Assembly (NCBI RefSeq): GCF_022808695.1
Contig: NZ_JAKZKW010000001.1
Coordinates: 496,001-560,000, forward strand
Source of the DNA: Fundidesulfovibrio soli
Lineage (GTDB): Bacteria > Desulfobacterota > Desulfovibrionia > Desulfovibrionales > Desulfovibrionaceae
Length of the DNA: 64,000 nucleotides
Reading direction: 5' to 3'
The notes under the pieces are model-generated. The model was not told the origin of the DNA and did not search any database. It saw only the letters and a program-made list of their open reading frames with translations. This document shows, in pieces, positions 15,977-24,388 of the stretch (positions are counted from its first letter, which is position 1; each line of letters opens with the position of its first letter). The position numbers were made by a program, and so were the translations under genes.

Positions 15977-17449
15977 TCACCAGAAAATCTTTCTGAAGCG
16001 TTCGAACAGGCCCTCCTCCGCGGCTTCCTCCGAACTCCCCAGATCCTTCCGGTTGGCCTGCTCGCGCGCCTTGAAGATACGGGTGATGTTATCCATGAGC
16101 ATCTGATTGTGCTCGAGCACCGTACGGAAGGCCTCGCGATCGATTTCGAGGCAGGTGGTGTTTTGCGTGGCTACCACGTCGGCGGTTCTGGGTTCGCCGG
16201 TCAGCAGGGCCATCTCGCCGAACATGTCGCCCTGCCCCAGCTTAGCCAGTTCCTTCTCGCCAACCCGCACGGACACGGCCCCGTCCGCGATGATGAACAT
16301 GGTCGTGCCGCTCTGGCCCCTGGTCACAATGAAGGCCCCGGGCAGATAGGCGCGCATGCCCGCAAACTGGGCCAACAGCTCGAGCTCGCTGGCGTGCATA
16401 CCGGCGAAGAGGCCCGCCCCGCCGAGAAGCTTCACCAGATCCGCCGAGGGATGCGGGCAGGGGTGCTCCTGCTCCTGCAGCATCACGCGCCGGGGAGCCG
16501 GGAACTCGATGCCCAGCTTGCGGAACTCGTACCAGGCCCCGGCCAGCACTTCGCTGCGGGCGGCCACCGTGTCCTCGTAGTCGGCCACGTAAAAGACCGC
16601 CCTGAATACCATGTGATCCTGCCCTATTTCGGCCAGGCGCACGCGCGGGGCGGGCAGCGGGGCCACAAGGCGGGATCGGCGCAGCACGTCCTCCAGGGCG
16701 CTCATGACCTTCACCGGCGGCGCATGCAGCGGCGCGGGCAGAGAGACCACCGCGTTCACCTGCGGAATCGGCTGGGAGATGTTCTGCAGCCGCTCCTTGG
16801 CGATGGCGTTGTTGGGGATGAGCACCTGGTTCTGGGTGAAGGTGACCAGCTTGGTGTAGCGCCAGGTTATCTCAGCCACCTGGCCCTCCTGGTCGCCCAC
16901 CTTGATCCAGTCGCCCACCTGGAAGGGCTTCTCGGTCTGGATGAGCAGGCCGGAGAACAGGCTGCCGATGGTATCCTGCATGGAGAGGCCCACCACGGCG
17001 GTGAGTATGGCCGAAGAGGTCATCAGCGAGCCCACGTCAACGCCGAGGATGCCGTGCAGGCCAAGCCCCGCCAGGGCCACCATGCCCAGGAAGGATATCA
17101 GGGAGAGCAGGATCTTGTTGACTGGGCGGCCCTTGATGCGGGCCATGTACATGCCGCCGTACACGTCGTGCAGGAAGGCCCGGAACGCCAGCCAGGCCAG
17201 CAGCACGTACAGGGCGGACACGGGGGCCTGGAACAGGCCCAGGAGCACGCGGGATTCCAGCAGGCGAAGCGCCCCCAAGGCCGCCAGCCATTTGCCCAAG
17301 GACAGCGCTCCCGCGGCGCCCTTGTCGCTGTAGCGCAGCTGCAACAGGTGCATGGCCACGGAGAGCGTGGCGAGAGCGGCGATGGACACCAGGGCGGAGA
17401 CGGAGGCCTGCGAGAACGCATTCATGGCCTGGGTCAGCGGATATTCCAT
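15977..17449 (-). CDS. MscS-type mechanosensitive channel with C-terminal cyclic-nucleotide-binding domain
   Basis: A 490-residue membrane protein. Residues about 12-160 hold four or five hydrophobic segments. The pore helix and MscS core follow (SAILTAVVGLSMQDTIG, then GLLIQTEKPFQVGDWIKV, and QNQVLIPNN), which is the hallmark of MscS proteins. From about residue 360 there is a cNMP-binding domain whose phosphate-binding cassette reads GEMALLTGEPRTA, with the conserved Glu and Arg. The C-terminus is charged. Such fusions gate in response to cyclic nucleotides or membrane tension; the ligand is not known. The gene is divergent from tatD, which starts about 80 nt away. Confidence 0.88.
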   Translation of the reverse strand: MEYPLTQAMNAFSQASVSALVSIAALATLSVAMHLLQLRYSDKGAAGALSLGKWLAALGALRLLESRVLLGLFQAPVSALYVLLAWLAFRAFLHDVYGGMYMARIKGRPVNKILLSLISFLGMVALAGLGLHGILGVDVGSLMTSSAILTAVVGLSMQDTIGSLFSGLLIQTEKPFQVGDWIKVGDQEGQVAEITWRYTKLVTFTQNQVLIPNNAIAKERLQNISQPIPQVNAVVSLPAPLHAPPVKVMSALEDVLRRSRLVAPLPAPRVRLAEIGQDHMVFRAVFYVADYEDTVAARSEVLAGAWYEFRKLGIEFPAPRRVMLQEQEHPCPHPSADLVKLLGGAGLFAGMHASELELLAQFAGMRAYLPGAFIVTRGQSGTTMFIIADGAVSVRVGEKELAKLGQGDMFGEMALLTGEPRTADVVATQNTTCLEIDREAFRTVLEHNQMLMDNITRIFKAREQANRKDLGSSEEAAEEGLFERFRKIFW

Positions 17450-17529
17450 GGCGCGCACTCTATCCGGCTGATGCCGCAAGGCAACGATTTTTTCTTGCCC
17501 GCGGCAGCACGCTGCGATACCGCCCCCTG

Positions 17530-18369
17530 GTGTCGAAAAGCAAAGCCAACCGCCCCCTGCCCGAATCCCTGGGCCTGCCGTGCGTCGGCGTGGAGACCCA
17601 CGCCCATCTGGACTACAAACGCCTGGACCCGCAGGAGCTGCCCCTGGTGCTCGCGCGCGCCCGCAATGCCGGCGTCGATCTGATCGGCAACGTGTTCCTG
17701 GGCGTGGAGGCATACGCGGCCAACGCCCCGCTCATGCGCGCCCACCCCGAGATATTCTTCCTGCTGGGCGTCCACCCCAACGACGCCGCCGAAACCGACG
17801 TGGCCCGCGTGGCGGACATGGCCGCCCTCTTCGCCGCCGACCCGAACCTCAAGGCCCTGGGCGAGATCGGGCTGGACTACTACTGGAAGGACACCCCGCC
17901 CGAGCTGCAGAAGCGCCTCTTCCGGGAGCAGCTGGCCCTGGCCCGCGAGATCGGCATTCCCGTCGCCATCCACAGCCGCGACGCCGCCGAGGACACCCTG
18001 GCCGTGCTGGACGACTCCGGCATGGAGGGCGAGCGGGTGCTCTGGCACTGTTTCGGGGCCGGGCCCGACCTGGCGGCCGAGCTGATCCGGCGGGGATACA
18101 CCATCTCCATCCCCGGTCCGGTGACGTATGCGAAGAACGAGGAGCTGCGCCGGGCAGTGGCCGGGATCGAGCTCTCGCGCATGGTGCTGGAGTCAGACGC
18201 GCCCTTCCTCACCCCGGAGCCCTACCGGGGCCGCCCCAACGAACCGGCCTACACCGTGTTCACTGCACAGGAAGTGGCGCGGATCAAAGGGCTGGACACC
18301 GCCCAGGTGTGGCGCTCCACGGGGGACAACGCCCGCAGGTTCTACGGGCTGCCGCCAGCGGGGCAATGA
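17530..18369 (+). CDS. TatD-family metal-dependent hydrolase
   Basis: A 279-residue TIM-barrel deoxyribonuclease-like hydrolase. The metal ligands are in place: ETHAHLD (HxHxD), GEIGLDYYW, HSRDA, HCFGA and ESDAPFL. TatD proteins are 3'-5' DNA exonucleases or related hydrolases in the cytoplasm, and the name does not imply a role in Tat export. The start is GTG at 17530. The gene stands alone between a divergent MscS gene and a terminator hairpin at 18484-18519. Confidence 0.9.
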   Translation: MSKSKANRPLPESLGLPCVGVETHAHLDYKRLDPQELPLVLARARNAGVDLIGNVFLGVEAYAANAPLMRAHPEIFFLLGVHPNDAAETDVARVADMAALFAADPNLKALGEIGLDYYWKDTPPELQKRLFREQLALAREIGIPVAIHSRDAAEDTLAVLDDSGMEGERVLWHCFGAGPDLAAELIRRGYTISIPGPVTYAKNEELRRAVAGIELSRMVLESDAPFLTPEPYRGRPNEPAYTVFTAQEVARIKGLDTAQVWRSTGDNARRFYGLPPAGQ

Positions 18370-18387
18370 ATGCGGCCGTAGGGGGAT

Positions 18388-18462
18388 GCCTCCGGCGGCC
18401 AAAGAGGGCGCCGCCCTCTCTGGACTCTCCCGCCAAAGGAACTTCGTCCCTTTGGAATCCTC
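18388..18462. repeat. Dispersed intergenic repeat, full copy (inverse of 7954-8036)
   Basis: Starts GCCTCCGGCGGCCAAAGAG and runs through GGGCGCCGCCCTC, TGGACTCTCCCGCC and AAAGGAACTTCG to TCCCTTTGGAATCC. It is the reverse complement of the 7954-8036 copy with only a few differences. It lies between the tatD stop and its terminator. Confidence 0.8.
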
Positions 18463-18483
18463 CATTGCTTCGCATCCTTGGAT

Positions 18484-18519
18484 GCTCCCGCGTTCTTCAT
18501 GCGGGAGCCTTCTGTTTTT
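18484..18519 (+). terminator. Rho-independent terminator after tatD
   Basis: GCTCCCGC at 18484-18491 pairs with GCGGGAGC at 18501-18508 and is followed by CTTCTGTTTTT. Confidence 0.75.
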
Positions 18520-18580
18520 GGAATGCGTCAGGTGTGTGCCGAGCCGGGACGTGTCGACAGCGACCAGGGCGAAGCTGAAA

Positions 18581-18620
18581 GGGAGTGCAGAGGGACGAAG
18601 TCCCTTTGCCCGCCGGAGGC
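18581..18620. repeat. Dispersed intergenic repeat, partial copy
   Basis: GGAGTGCAGAGGGACGAAG, TCCCTTTGCCCGCCGGAGG. The hairpin GGGACGAAGTCCC is intact. It lies just downstream of the ABC permease gene (which ends at 18640 on the minus strand). Confidence 0.75.
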
Positions 18621-18639
18621 CCGTCTCCCCCTATCTCCC

Positions 18640-19926
18640 TCACTCTCCCCCGCGCAGGGCCTCGATGGGGTCCATTGCGGCGGCGCTCCTGGCAGGCTTC
18701 AGCCCAAATATCAAGGCGATGGCCAGGGCCGAGGCCAGGGCCAGCAAAAACAGCTTCAGCGACAGCCTGATCTCCAGAAGCCCCAGCTTGGTCAGCAGTT
18801 GCCCCATGCCTATGCCCAGGGTCATCCCCGCCACCGCACCTATCAGCGTCAGCCAGACCGCCTCGGACAGGAACTGCAGCGTGATGTCCAGCGAGGTGGC
18901 CCCCATGGCCTTGCGCAGACCGATCTCCTCCTGCCGCTCGCTCACGGAGAGGAACAGCAGGTTGGCCAGCACGAACCCGCCCACGATCATGGCCGCGCCC
19001 GCCGTGATACCCAGGAAGACCATGATCCCGCCGGTGATCATGGTCAGGAACTTGAGCACCTCGCTGGCTGAGATGACGCTGAAATCGTCCGGCATGTCGT
19101 CGCCCAGCCTGTGCAGGTGCCGCAGCAGGGATTTGAGGCTGGCCAGATGGTCATCCATCAGCTCTGGCTCCAGGAACTTCACGCGAAGCCCCCGGAAATA
19201 CTTGCGTTCCAGGTTGAAGCGCTGGGTGAGCGTGGTGATGGGCATGATGAGCCTGTCATCCACGGAGACGCCCCCGCCGCCCGGGGTGAAGCCTCGGTAG
19301 GCCAGCCTGCCCACCACCTGCACGGGCAGGTCGCCAGCGAGGAGGACCTTGCCGATGGGCGATTCGTCCCCGAAGAGTTCGCGAGCCGGCGCATCGCCGA
19401 TGAGGCAGACCTTGGCCGAGTGGAGCACGTCCTCCTCGGAGATGTCGCGCCCCTCCACCAGGGGCCAGTTCCAGGCCCTGGCGTAATCGGCGGTGGTGCC
19501 CACGATCAGCGGGGTGACCATGTTGCGGTTCTCGTAGCGCAGGGTCACGGCCTGCTTGGCGCGCATGGGCGTGACCAGGTAGGCCCCGGGCAGGGAGCGC
19601 TCGATGGCGCGGGCGTCGTCCCAGGTCAGGGTCAGGGTGCGCTGGCCCACGGCGCGGGTCTCGATGTTGCCGCCGAAGACCAGCACCGCGTCCGGGCCGA
19701 ACCACTCCACGATCTCCAGGGCCTTGCGGCGCGCGCCGTCCACGGCGGCGATGATGATGGTCAGCGCGGCGATGCCAAGGGCCACGGCCAGCACCACAAA
19801 GGCCGAGCGCAGCTTGTAGGCCATGAGCGCCCCCCAGGCCGCGCCCTGCGCGCGCAGGACGCTCCTGGCCAGGCGCAGTGCCTCAGGCGATGGTGCCGTC
19901 CTGAACCAGGACGCGGCGCTTGGCAT
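18640..19926 (-). CDS. ABC transporter permease, MacB/FtsX type
   Basis: A 428-residue inner-membrane permease. One membrane helix near residues 40-60 is followed by a periplasmic MacB-core-like domain of about 200 residues, then three helices ([19 protein letters not shown] onwards) with the conserved [15 protein letters not shown] cytoplasmic loop of the FtsX domain, ending [11 protein letters not shown] as MacB-like proteins do. ATG 19926 is preferred; the gene overlaps the ATPase gene by 44 nt, so the two subunits are made together. MacB-type systems export macrolides, peptides or lipoproteins; the cargo is unknown. No adaptor gene is adjacent, but an HlyD-type adaptor lies at 26866-28149. 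Confidence 0.88.
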   Translation of the reverse strand: MPSAASWFRTAPSPEALRLARSVLRAQGAAWGALMAYKLRSAFVVLAVALGIAALTIIIAAVDGARRKALEIVEWFGPDAVLVFGGNIETRAVGQRTLTLTWDDARAIERSLPGAYLVTPMRAKQAVTLRYENRNMVTPLIVGTTADYARAWNWPLVEGRDISEEDVLHSAKVCLIGDAPARELFGDESPIGKVLLAGDLPVQVVGRLAYRGFTPGGGGVSVDDRLIMPITTLTQRFNLERKYFRGLRVKFLEPELMDDHLASLKSLLRHLHRLGDDMPDDFSVISASEVLKFLTMITGGIMVFLGITAGAAMIVGGFVLANLLFLSVSERQEEIGLRKAMGATSLDITLQFLSEAVWLTLIGAVAGMTLGIGMGQLLTKLGLLEIRLSLKLFLLALASALAIALIFGLKPARSAAAMDPIEALRGGE

Positions 19927-20557
19927 GGCTGGCGGTCTCCTCGTCGTGGGTGACAACGATGATGGTCTTGCCTTGGCCGTTCACCTCGGCAAAGAGGCTC
20001 ATGATCTCGGCGGATGTCTTGGAATCGAGCTGCCCGGTGGGCTCGTCGGCCAGGATCAGGTCAGGGTCGTTGAGCATGGCCCGGGCCAGGGCCACGCGCT
20101 GCTGCTGGCCGCCCGAAAGCTGGGACGGCTTGTGGCGCATCCTGTCCGCCAGGCCCACCTGGGCGAGCAGGTGCTCGGCGCGCTGGCGCAGCTGGTGCTG
20201 GGGGGCCGGGCTGTAGAGGCCGGGCAACAGCACGTTGTCAAGCGCGGTGGCGTAGGGGATCAGGTAGAAGCTCTGGAACACGAAGCCGATGGACTGGTTG
20301 CGCAGGCCGGAAAGTTCGTCGTCGGAGAGGCCGGAGACGTCGCTCCCGCGCAGCAGGTAGCGCCCGGCCGTGGGCCTGTCCAGCAAGCCGATGATATGCA
20401 GCAGCGTGGACTTGCCTGAACCGGACGGCCCCTGCAGGGCCAGGAACTCGCCGGCCCCGATGTCCAGGGAGACGTCACGCAGCACCACGGTGGGCGTTTC
20501 CGCGATGCGGTAGGTCTTGTCCACGTGCTCCAGACGGATGAGCGGGTCGCTTGGCAT
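19883..20557 (-). CDS. ABC transporter ATP-binding protein (LolD/MacB type)
   Basis: A 224-residue ATPase, partner of the overlapping permease. Walker A is GPSGSGKST, the signature is [14 protein letters not shown] and Walker B is [12 protein letters not shown], the form typical of the LolD/FtsE/MacB group. The Q-loop region [18 protein letters not shown] also fits. It is first in a two-gene operon. It energises a mechanotransmission-type system rather than classic transport, known for the group. Confidence 0.92.
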   Translation of the reverse strand: MPSDPLIRLEHVDKTYRIAETPTVVLRDVSLDIGAGEFLALQGPSGSGKSTLLHIIGLLDRPTAGRYLLRGSDVSGLSDDELSGLRNQSIGFVFQSFYLIPYATALDNVLLPGLYSPAPQHQLRQRAEHLLAQVGLADRMRHKPSQLSGGQQQRVALARAMLNDPDLILADEPTGQLDSKTSAEIMSLFAEVNGQGKTIIVVTHDEETASHAKRRVLVQDGTIA

Positions 20558-20646
20558 GGCGGGGATAGTGCCAGATGGCGGCGGCGAGGTCGAGCCCCTG
20601 GGGCCTGAAAGAGTTCGCGCCGGGGGAAGGCCCCCGGCGCGTGCGG

Positions 20647-21792
20647 TTATTTCTTGGGTTTGCCGTCCGGCTCGGCGGGTGCTTCCGCCGGTTTCGGGGC
20701 ATCGGGCTTGTCCGGCCCGGGCGCAACGGGTTCGGCCACTAGCTCGGCCGAAGGCTCCGCCGTCTGGGGTGAGGTTTCGCCGTAGGCGAGTTCGGCAGCC
20801 GTGTGGGCTTCCTGATCGGCCTGAGCCACCTCGCGGACTTCCTCCATTTCGGCGGCAGCTGCCTCGGGGGCCTGTCCGGGCGCGGGCTCGGGGCTGGTGT
20901 CAGGTGCGGCCTCGGGCGCGGCTTCGACAGCCGTTTCGGGAGATGCCTCGGGAGCCTGTTCGGGCGCGGCCTCGACAGCAGGCGTCTCGGCGCCCTGCTC
21001 CACGGCGGGCTGCCCCTCTTCGGGCTGCTCCTCGGGGGCCGGGGGCGTCGGGCGCTTGCCGAAGAAGTAGGCCACCCAGATGCCCACCTCGTAGAGGACG
21101 ACCATGGGCGCGGCCATGAGAATCTGGTTCACCACGTCCGGGGTGGGGGTCAGCACGGCGGCGATCACGAAGAAGATCACGATGGCCCAGCGGCGCTTGG
21201 CGCGCAGCCACTTGTGGTCCACCACGCCGAAGCGCGCCAGGAAGAAGATGAACACCGGCATCTCGAAAATGATGCCGAAAGCGAAGAGCAGCCCCAACGC
21301 CAACGAGTAGTATTCAGAGAGCTTGGGCTGCAGCGTGATGATGTCCGAGGCGTAGTTGGCCAGAAACGTGAATCCGAAGGGGAAGACGATGAAGTAGCCG
21401 AAACAGGCTCCGGCCACGAAGCAAAGGGCCGTGAAGAAGGCCACGGGGATGGCCAGCTTGCGCTCTTCCTCGTAGAGGCCCGGGGCGATGAAGCTCCATA
21501 TCTGATAGAAAATGTAGGGGCTCGCCAGGAATATTCCGCAGACGAAGGCCGCTTTCATGGAGACAAAGAAACCTTCCGTGAGCCCTGTGGTCTGGATGAC
21601 GCTGGCAGGAGGCAAAACCTCCTTCAAGGGCTTGAGCATCACATCCAGGATTTTCTCGGCAAAGGCGAAGCACGCGGCGAAACCAATGACCGCCGCGAAA
21701 ATGACCCGGATGAGCCGCGTGCGCAGCTCCTCCAGGTGGTCCAACAGGCTCATCTCATGGCCGGGACCGTTCGCTTCGGGGATGGGGCTCAC
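20647..21792 (-). CDS. tatC: Twin-arginine translocase subunit TatC with long acidic Ala/Pro/Glu tail
   Basis: A 381-residue protein: the first about 250 residues are TatC (MSLLDHLEELRTRL near residue 14, six membrane helices, SFIAPGLYEEERK, and FEMPVFIFFLARFGVV), the receptor for twin-arginine signals such as that of the DUF1501 protein in this window. After the last helix comes a tail of about 130 residues made almost only of Ala, Glu, Pro and Gln, ending KPKK; TatC is usually about 250 residues, so this tail is unusual. The GTG start overlaps the secF stop (GTGA). tatA/tatB are not in the window. Confidence 0.92.
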   Translation of the reverse strand: MSPIPEANGPGHEMSLLDHLEELRTRLIRVIFAAVIGFAACFAFAEKILDVMLKPLKEVLPPASVIQTTGLTEGFFVSMKAAFVCGIFLASPYIFYQIWSFIAPGLYEEERKLAIPVAFFTALCFVAGACFGYFIVFPFGFTFLANYASDIITLQPKLSEYYSLALGLLFAFGIIFEMPVFIFFLARFGVVDHKWLRAKRRWAIVIFFVIAAVLTPTPDVVNQILMAAPMVVLYEVGIWVAYFFGKRPTPPAPEEQPEEGQPAVEQGAETPAVEAAPEQAPEASPETAVEAAPEAAPDTSPEPAPGQAPEAAAAEMEEVREVAQADQEAHTAAELAYGETSPQTAEPSAELVAEPVAPGPDKPDAPKPAEAPAEPDGKPKK

Positions 21793-22877
21793 GCCTTGCC
21801 GCCTTCGGCCGCGCCCTGCTCGTCCTGCTGGAAGGAATCAAGGCCGGAGCCCAGGTCCACCAGGATGGGCGAGGCCACGAACACGGAGGAGTAGGTGCCG
21901 GTGATGATGCCGATGATCATGGCAAGGGCGAAGTCCTTAAGCACGGAGCCGCCGAACAGATAGAGCGCGGTCACGGTGAAGATCGTGATCAGCGAGGTGA
22001 GCATGGTGCGCGAGAGGGTCTGGTTCACGGCGTCGTTGATGACCTTCTCGAAGGGCTCGTCCTTGGCATGGCCAAGGCGTTCGCGGATGCGGTCGTACAC
22101 GATGATGGTGTCGTTGAGGGAGTAGCCCAGGATGGTCAGCAGGGCCGCCACGATGGTCAGGTCGAACTCGATGCCCAGGATGGAGAAGATGCCGATGGTG
22201 ATGAACACGTCGTGCACGTCCGCCACCAAGGCGCCCAGGGCGTACTTGAGCTTGAGCGCCCAGCACAGCACCAGGGTCACGAGGATGGCCGCGATGATCA
22301 GGTAGCCGGTGGAGAGGCCGAAGTGGCGCAAGGCCCACATGGCCGAGGCCAGGCCCGCGCCCATGAGGCCTGCGGCCATCCAGCGCTGCTCGAACCGGCC
22401 GGAGATGTACACCGCGATGATGACCACCGCATAGAAGATGGCGTTGAGCGCGCCGGCGCGCAGGTCCTCGCCGACCTTGGGGCCGACGACCTCCACGCGC
22501 TGCACCTCGAAGGCGCCCTCGCCCATTTCGGCCTTGAGGGCCTTGTCCACCCTGGAGCGGACTTCCTCAAGGGGTTCGCCCTTCTCGGCGGCGCTGATCA
22601 GGAAGGAGTTGTCCTTCTCCTGGCCGAGGCGCTGCACGGTCAGGTGGGGCAGCCCGGCCGCGTCCAGGGGTTTCTGGATGTCGCCGGCGGAGACGGCCTT
22701 GGCGAACTTGAGCTGGACGGTCATGCCGCCAGCGAAGTCGACGCCGTACTTCGGCCCGCCCCTGGCCACGAGCGAGACGACGCCCGCCAGCACCAGCAGC
22801 AGGGACAGAACGTAGGCGTAGCGGCGGTAGCCGAGAAAATTGAAATTGATGTTCGGCTTGATCAGCTCAAAACCCAT
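21789..22877 (-). CDS. secF: Protein translocase subunit SecF
   Basis: A 362-residue membrane protein of the SecDF complex, which uses the proton gradient to finish Sec-dependent export. It has the N-terminal helix, the GVDFAGGMTVQLKF motif, a periplasmic domain of about 90 residues, and the conserved GYSLNDTIIVYDRIRE segment and NQTLSRTMLTS. SecF is nearly always preceded by secD; here the upstream gene is a small unrelated protein and secD is not in the window. The stop overlaps the start of tatC. Function is secure; the arrangement is odd. Confidence 0.94.
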   Translation of the reverse strand: MGFELIKPNINFNFLGYRRYAYVLSLLLVLAGVVSLVARGGPKYGVDFAGGMTVQLKFAKAVSAGDIQKPLDAAGLPHLTVQRLGQEKDNSFLISAAEKGEPLEEVRSRVDKALKAEMGEGAFEVQRVEVVGPKVGEDLRAGALNAIFYAVVIIAVYISGRFEQRWMAAGLMGAGLASAMWALRHFGLSTGYLIIAAILVTLVLCWALKLKYALGALVADVHDVFITIGIFSILGIEFDLTIVAALLTILGYSLNDTIIVYDRIRERLGHAKDEPFEKVINDAVNQTLSRTMLTSLITIFTVTALYLFGGSVLKDFALAMIIGIITGTYSSVFVASPILVDLGSGLDSFQQDEQGAAEGGKA

Positions 22878-23012
22878 GAGGATCCCCCAAAGCGGAAATG
22901 ACGCCGGAAGCGGCGTAAGCAGAATGAAATCGGTCTTTTCTAGGGCAATGTCAAGTGCCCCGGGTCTGGGTGGCGGCGCGCAGAAAGTGGAGGACGGTCT
23001 GACCGGGTGGCA

Positions 23013-23366
23013 TCAGCCCTTTTTCTGGGCTTTTTTGTTTTGGTCCTTGCCGGAGTCGCGGTTCTGGTCTTTGCTGGAATCCTTGGAGGCCGTCTTGGCC
23101 GGGGCCTGTTTGCGGTTGTTCAGGCCCTGCAGGCTCTTCACCACCTTCTTGGAGGGGGCGGCACGTTCGGTGAGGTCCGGCCGGGGGCTGATGCCCCTGA
23201 AGTCGTCCTCGGGGCTGTTCAGGGGCGTAGGGTCAACAGGCTCCACCCGATTGAGGTCCACAAGCCTGGTCATGGCCTGGACCCCTTCGGCGGAGCAAAG
23301 CTGGCCGCCCTTGACGAGCAGCGCCAGGAACAGCCCGAGCAGCAGGATGAGACGAAGATTGAACAC
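23013..23366 (-). CDS. Small exported Lys/Gln-rich hypothetical protein
   Basis: A 117-residue protein with a short N-terminal hydrophobic segment (LILLLGLFLALLV) that could be a signal peptide or anchor, with a Cys just after it (GGQLC). The rest is soluble, with Pro-rich and then Lys/Asp/Gln-rich low-complexity sequence, ending KKAQKKG. The GTG start at 23366 is preceded by AAGGAG. No domain is recognised. It lies upstream of secF on the same strand, separated by about 135 nt, after the hflC terminator. Confidence 0.6.
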   Translation of the reverse strand: MFNLRLILLLGLFLALLVKGGQLCSAEGVQAMTRLVDLNRVEPVDPTPLNSPEDDFRGISPRPDLTERAAPSKKVVKSLQGLNNRKQAPAKTASKDSSKDQNRDSGKDQNKKAQKKG

Positions 23367-23505
23367 CCGGAGGCACTCCTTGTCGGTCCCGGCCGGTCTC
23401 ACCGGAATCCGGCGGACGGCCCAATGCGGGGAGGACCCGCATCGGATACACCCGGCCCGCACCGATGGCAAGGAAGACATGCCCCGTTGGGGATTACCAT
23501 TTCAT

Positions 23506-23536
23506 GAAAAAAAGCGGGGGCTTCGCAGCCCCCGCT
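23506..23536 (-). terminator. Rho-independent terminator after hflC
   Basis: Read on the minus strand, AGCGGGGGCTGCGAAGCCCC continues to a full 9-10 bp stem and is followed by seven T residues. It starts only 4 nt after the hflC stop. Confidence 0.9.
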
Positions 23537-23540
23537 CTCT

Positions 23541-24386
23541 CTACTTGAGATACTTGAGGAATCCAGATCCGGGCGTGAGCACCACCCGGCTGTTGTCGTG
23601 CAGGGACTTGCGGTAGGCCTCGAGGCTGCGCATGAACCCGTAGAACTCGGGGGACTGGCCCAGGGCCTCGCTGTAGACGCGGGTGGCGTCGGCGTCGCCC
23701 TGGCCGCGCAGGGTTTCGGAGGCCTTGTTGGCGTCGGCCAGCAGGATGGTGCGCTCCTTGTCCGCAGTGGACTTGATCTTGGCGGACTCCTCCAGACCCT
23801 CGGAGCGATAGAGCTTGGCCTGGCGCTCGCGCTCGGAGCGCATGCGCCCGAAGATGGCCTTCTCGTTCTGGGGGGGCAGGTCCGTGCGTTTGACGCGCAC
23901 GTCCATGATCTGCAGGCCGTAGGGCTTCACAGTCTCGTTGACGTTGCTGGTGACCACCGCCATGATTTCAGCCCTCCGGGAGGAGACGACTTCCTTCATG
24001 GAGTAGCTGCCGATGGCCACGCGGACCTCGGCGTAGATCAGGTCGTCCAGGCGGGCCTTGGCCCGCTCGACGGTGCGAAGCGTCTGGTAGAACTGCAGGG
24101 GGTCGATGATGCGCCACTTGGCGTAGTTGTCCACCACCAGGGTTTTCTTCTCCTTGGTGAGCACCTCGGCGGAGCTGGCCTCGTAGCTGATCACCCGGGA
24201 ATCGATGAGCACCACGTTCTGGATGAAGGGCAGCTTGAAGTGCAGCCCCGGCCCCAAGGTTTCGGACACGGGCTTGCCCAGCTGCAGCAGGATCGCCTGC
24301 TGTGTCTCGTCCACGGTGTAGACGCACTGCATGGCCACAATGGCGGAAAGCAGCAGGGAGCCGATGACAATGACTAAGCTCCTCAT
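23541..24386 (-). CDS. hflC: HflC, SPFH-domain membrane protease regulator
   Basis: A 281-residue membrane-anchored protein. Residues about 5-22 form the anchor, followed by TVDETQQAILLQLGKP, the start of the SPFH domain, and later ERQAKLYRSEGLEESAKIKSTAD-like helical sequence (ERQAKLYRSEGLEE here), typical of HflC. With HflK it forms a large periplasmic cage around the FtsH protease and limits its attack on membrane proteins. It follows hflK with a 2-nt gap, and a strong terminator closes the operon. Confidence 0.95.
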   Translation of the reverse strand: MRSLVIVIGSLLLSAIVAMQCVYTVDETQQAILLQLGKPVSETLGPGLHFKLPFIQNVVLIDSRVISYEASSAEVLTKEKKTLVVDNYAKWRIIDPLQFYQTLRTVERAKARLDDLIYAEVRVAIGSYSMKEVVSSRRAEIMAVVTSNVNETVKPYGLQIMDVRVKRTDLPPQNEKAIFGRMRSERERQAKLYRSEGLEESAKIKSTADKERTILLADANKASETLRGQGDADATRVYSEALGQSPEFYGFMRSLEAYRKSLHDNSRVVLTPGSGFLKYLK

Positions 24387-24388
24387 GG

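Noticed and set aside
17530-18369. TatD as part of the Tat export system
   Set aside because: TatD is a DNase-like hydrolase; the name is historical. It is not linked to tatC here.
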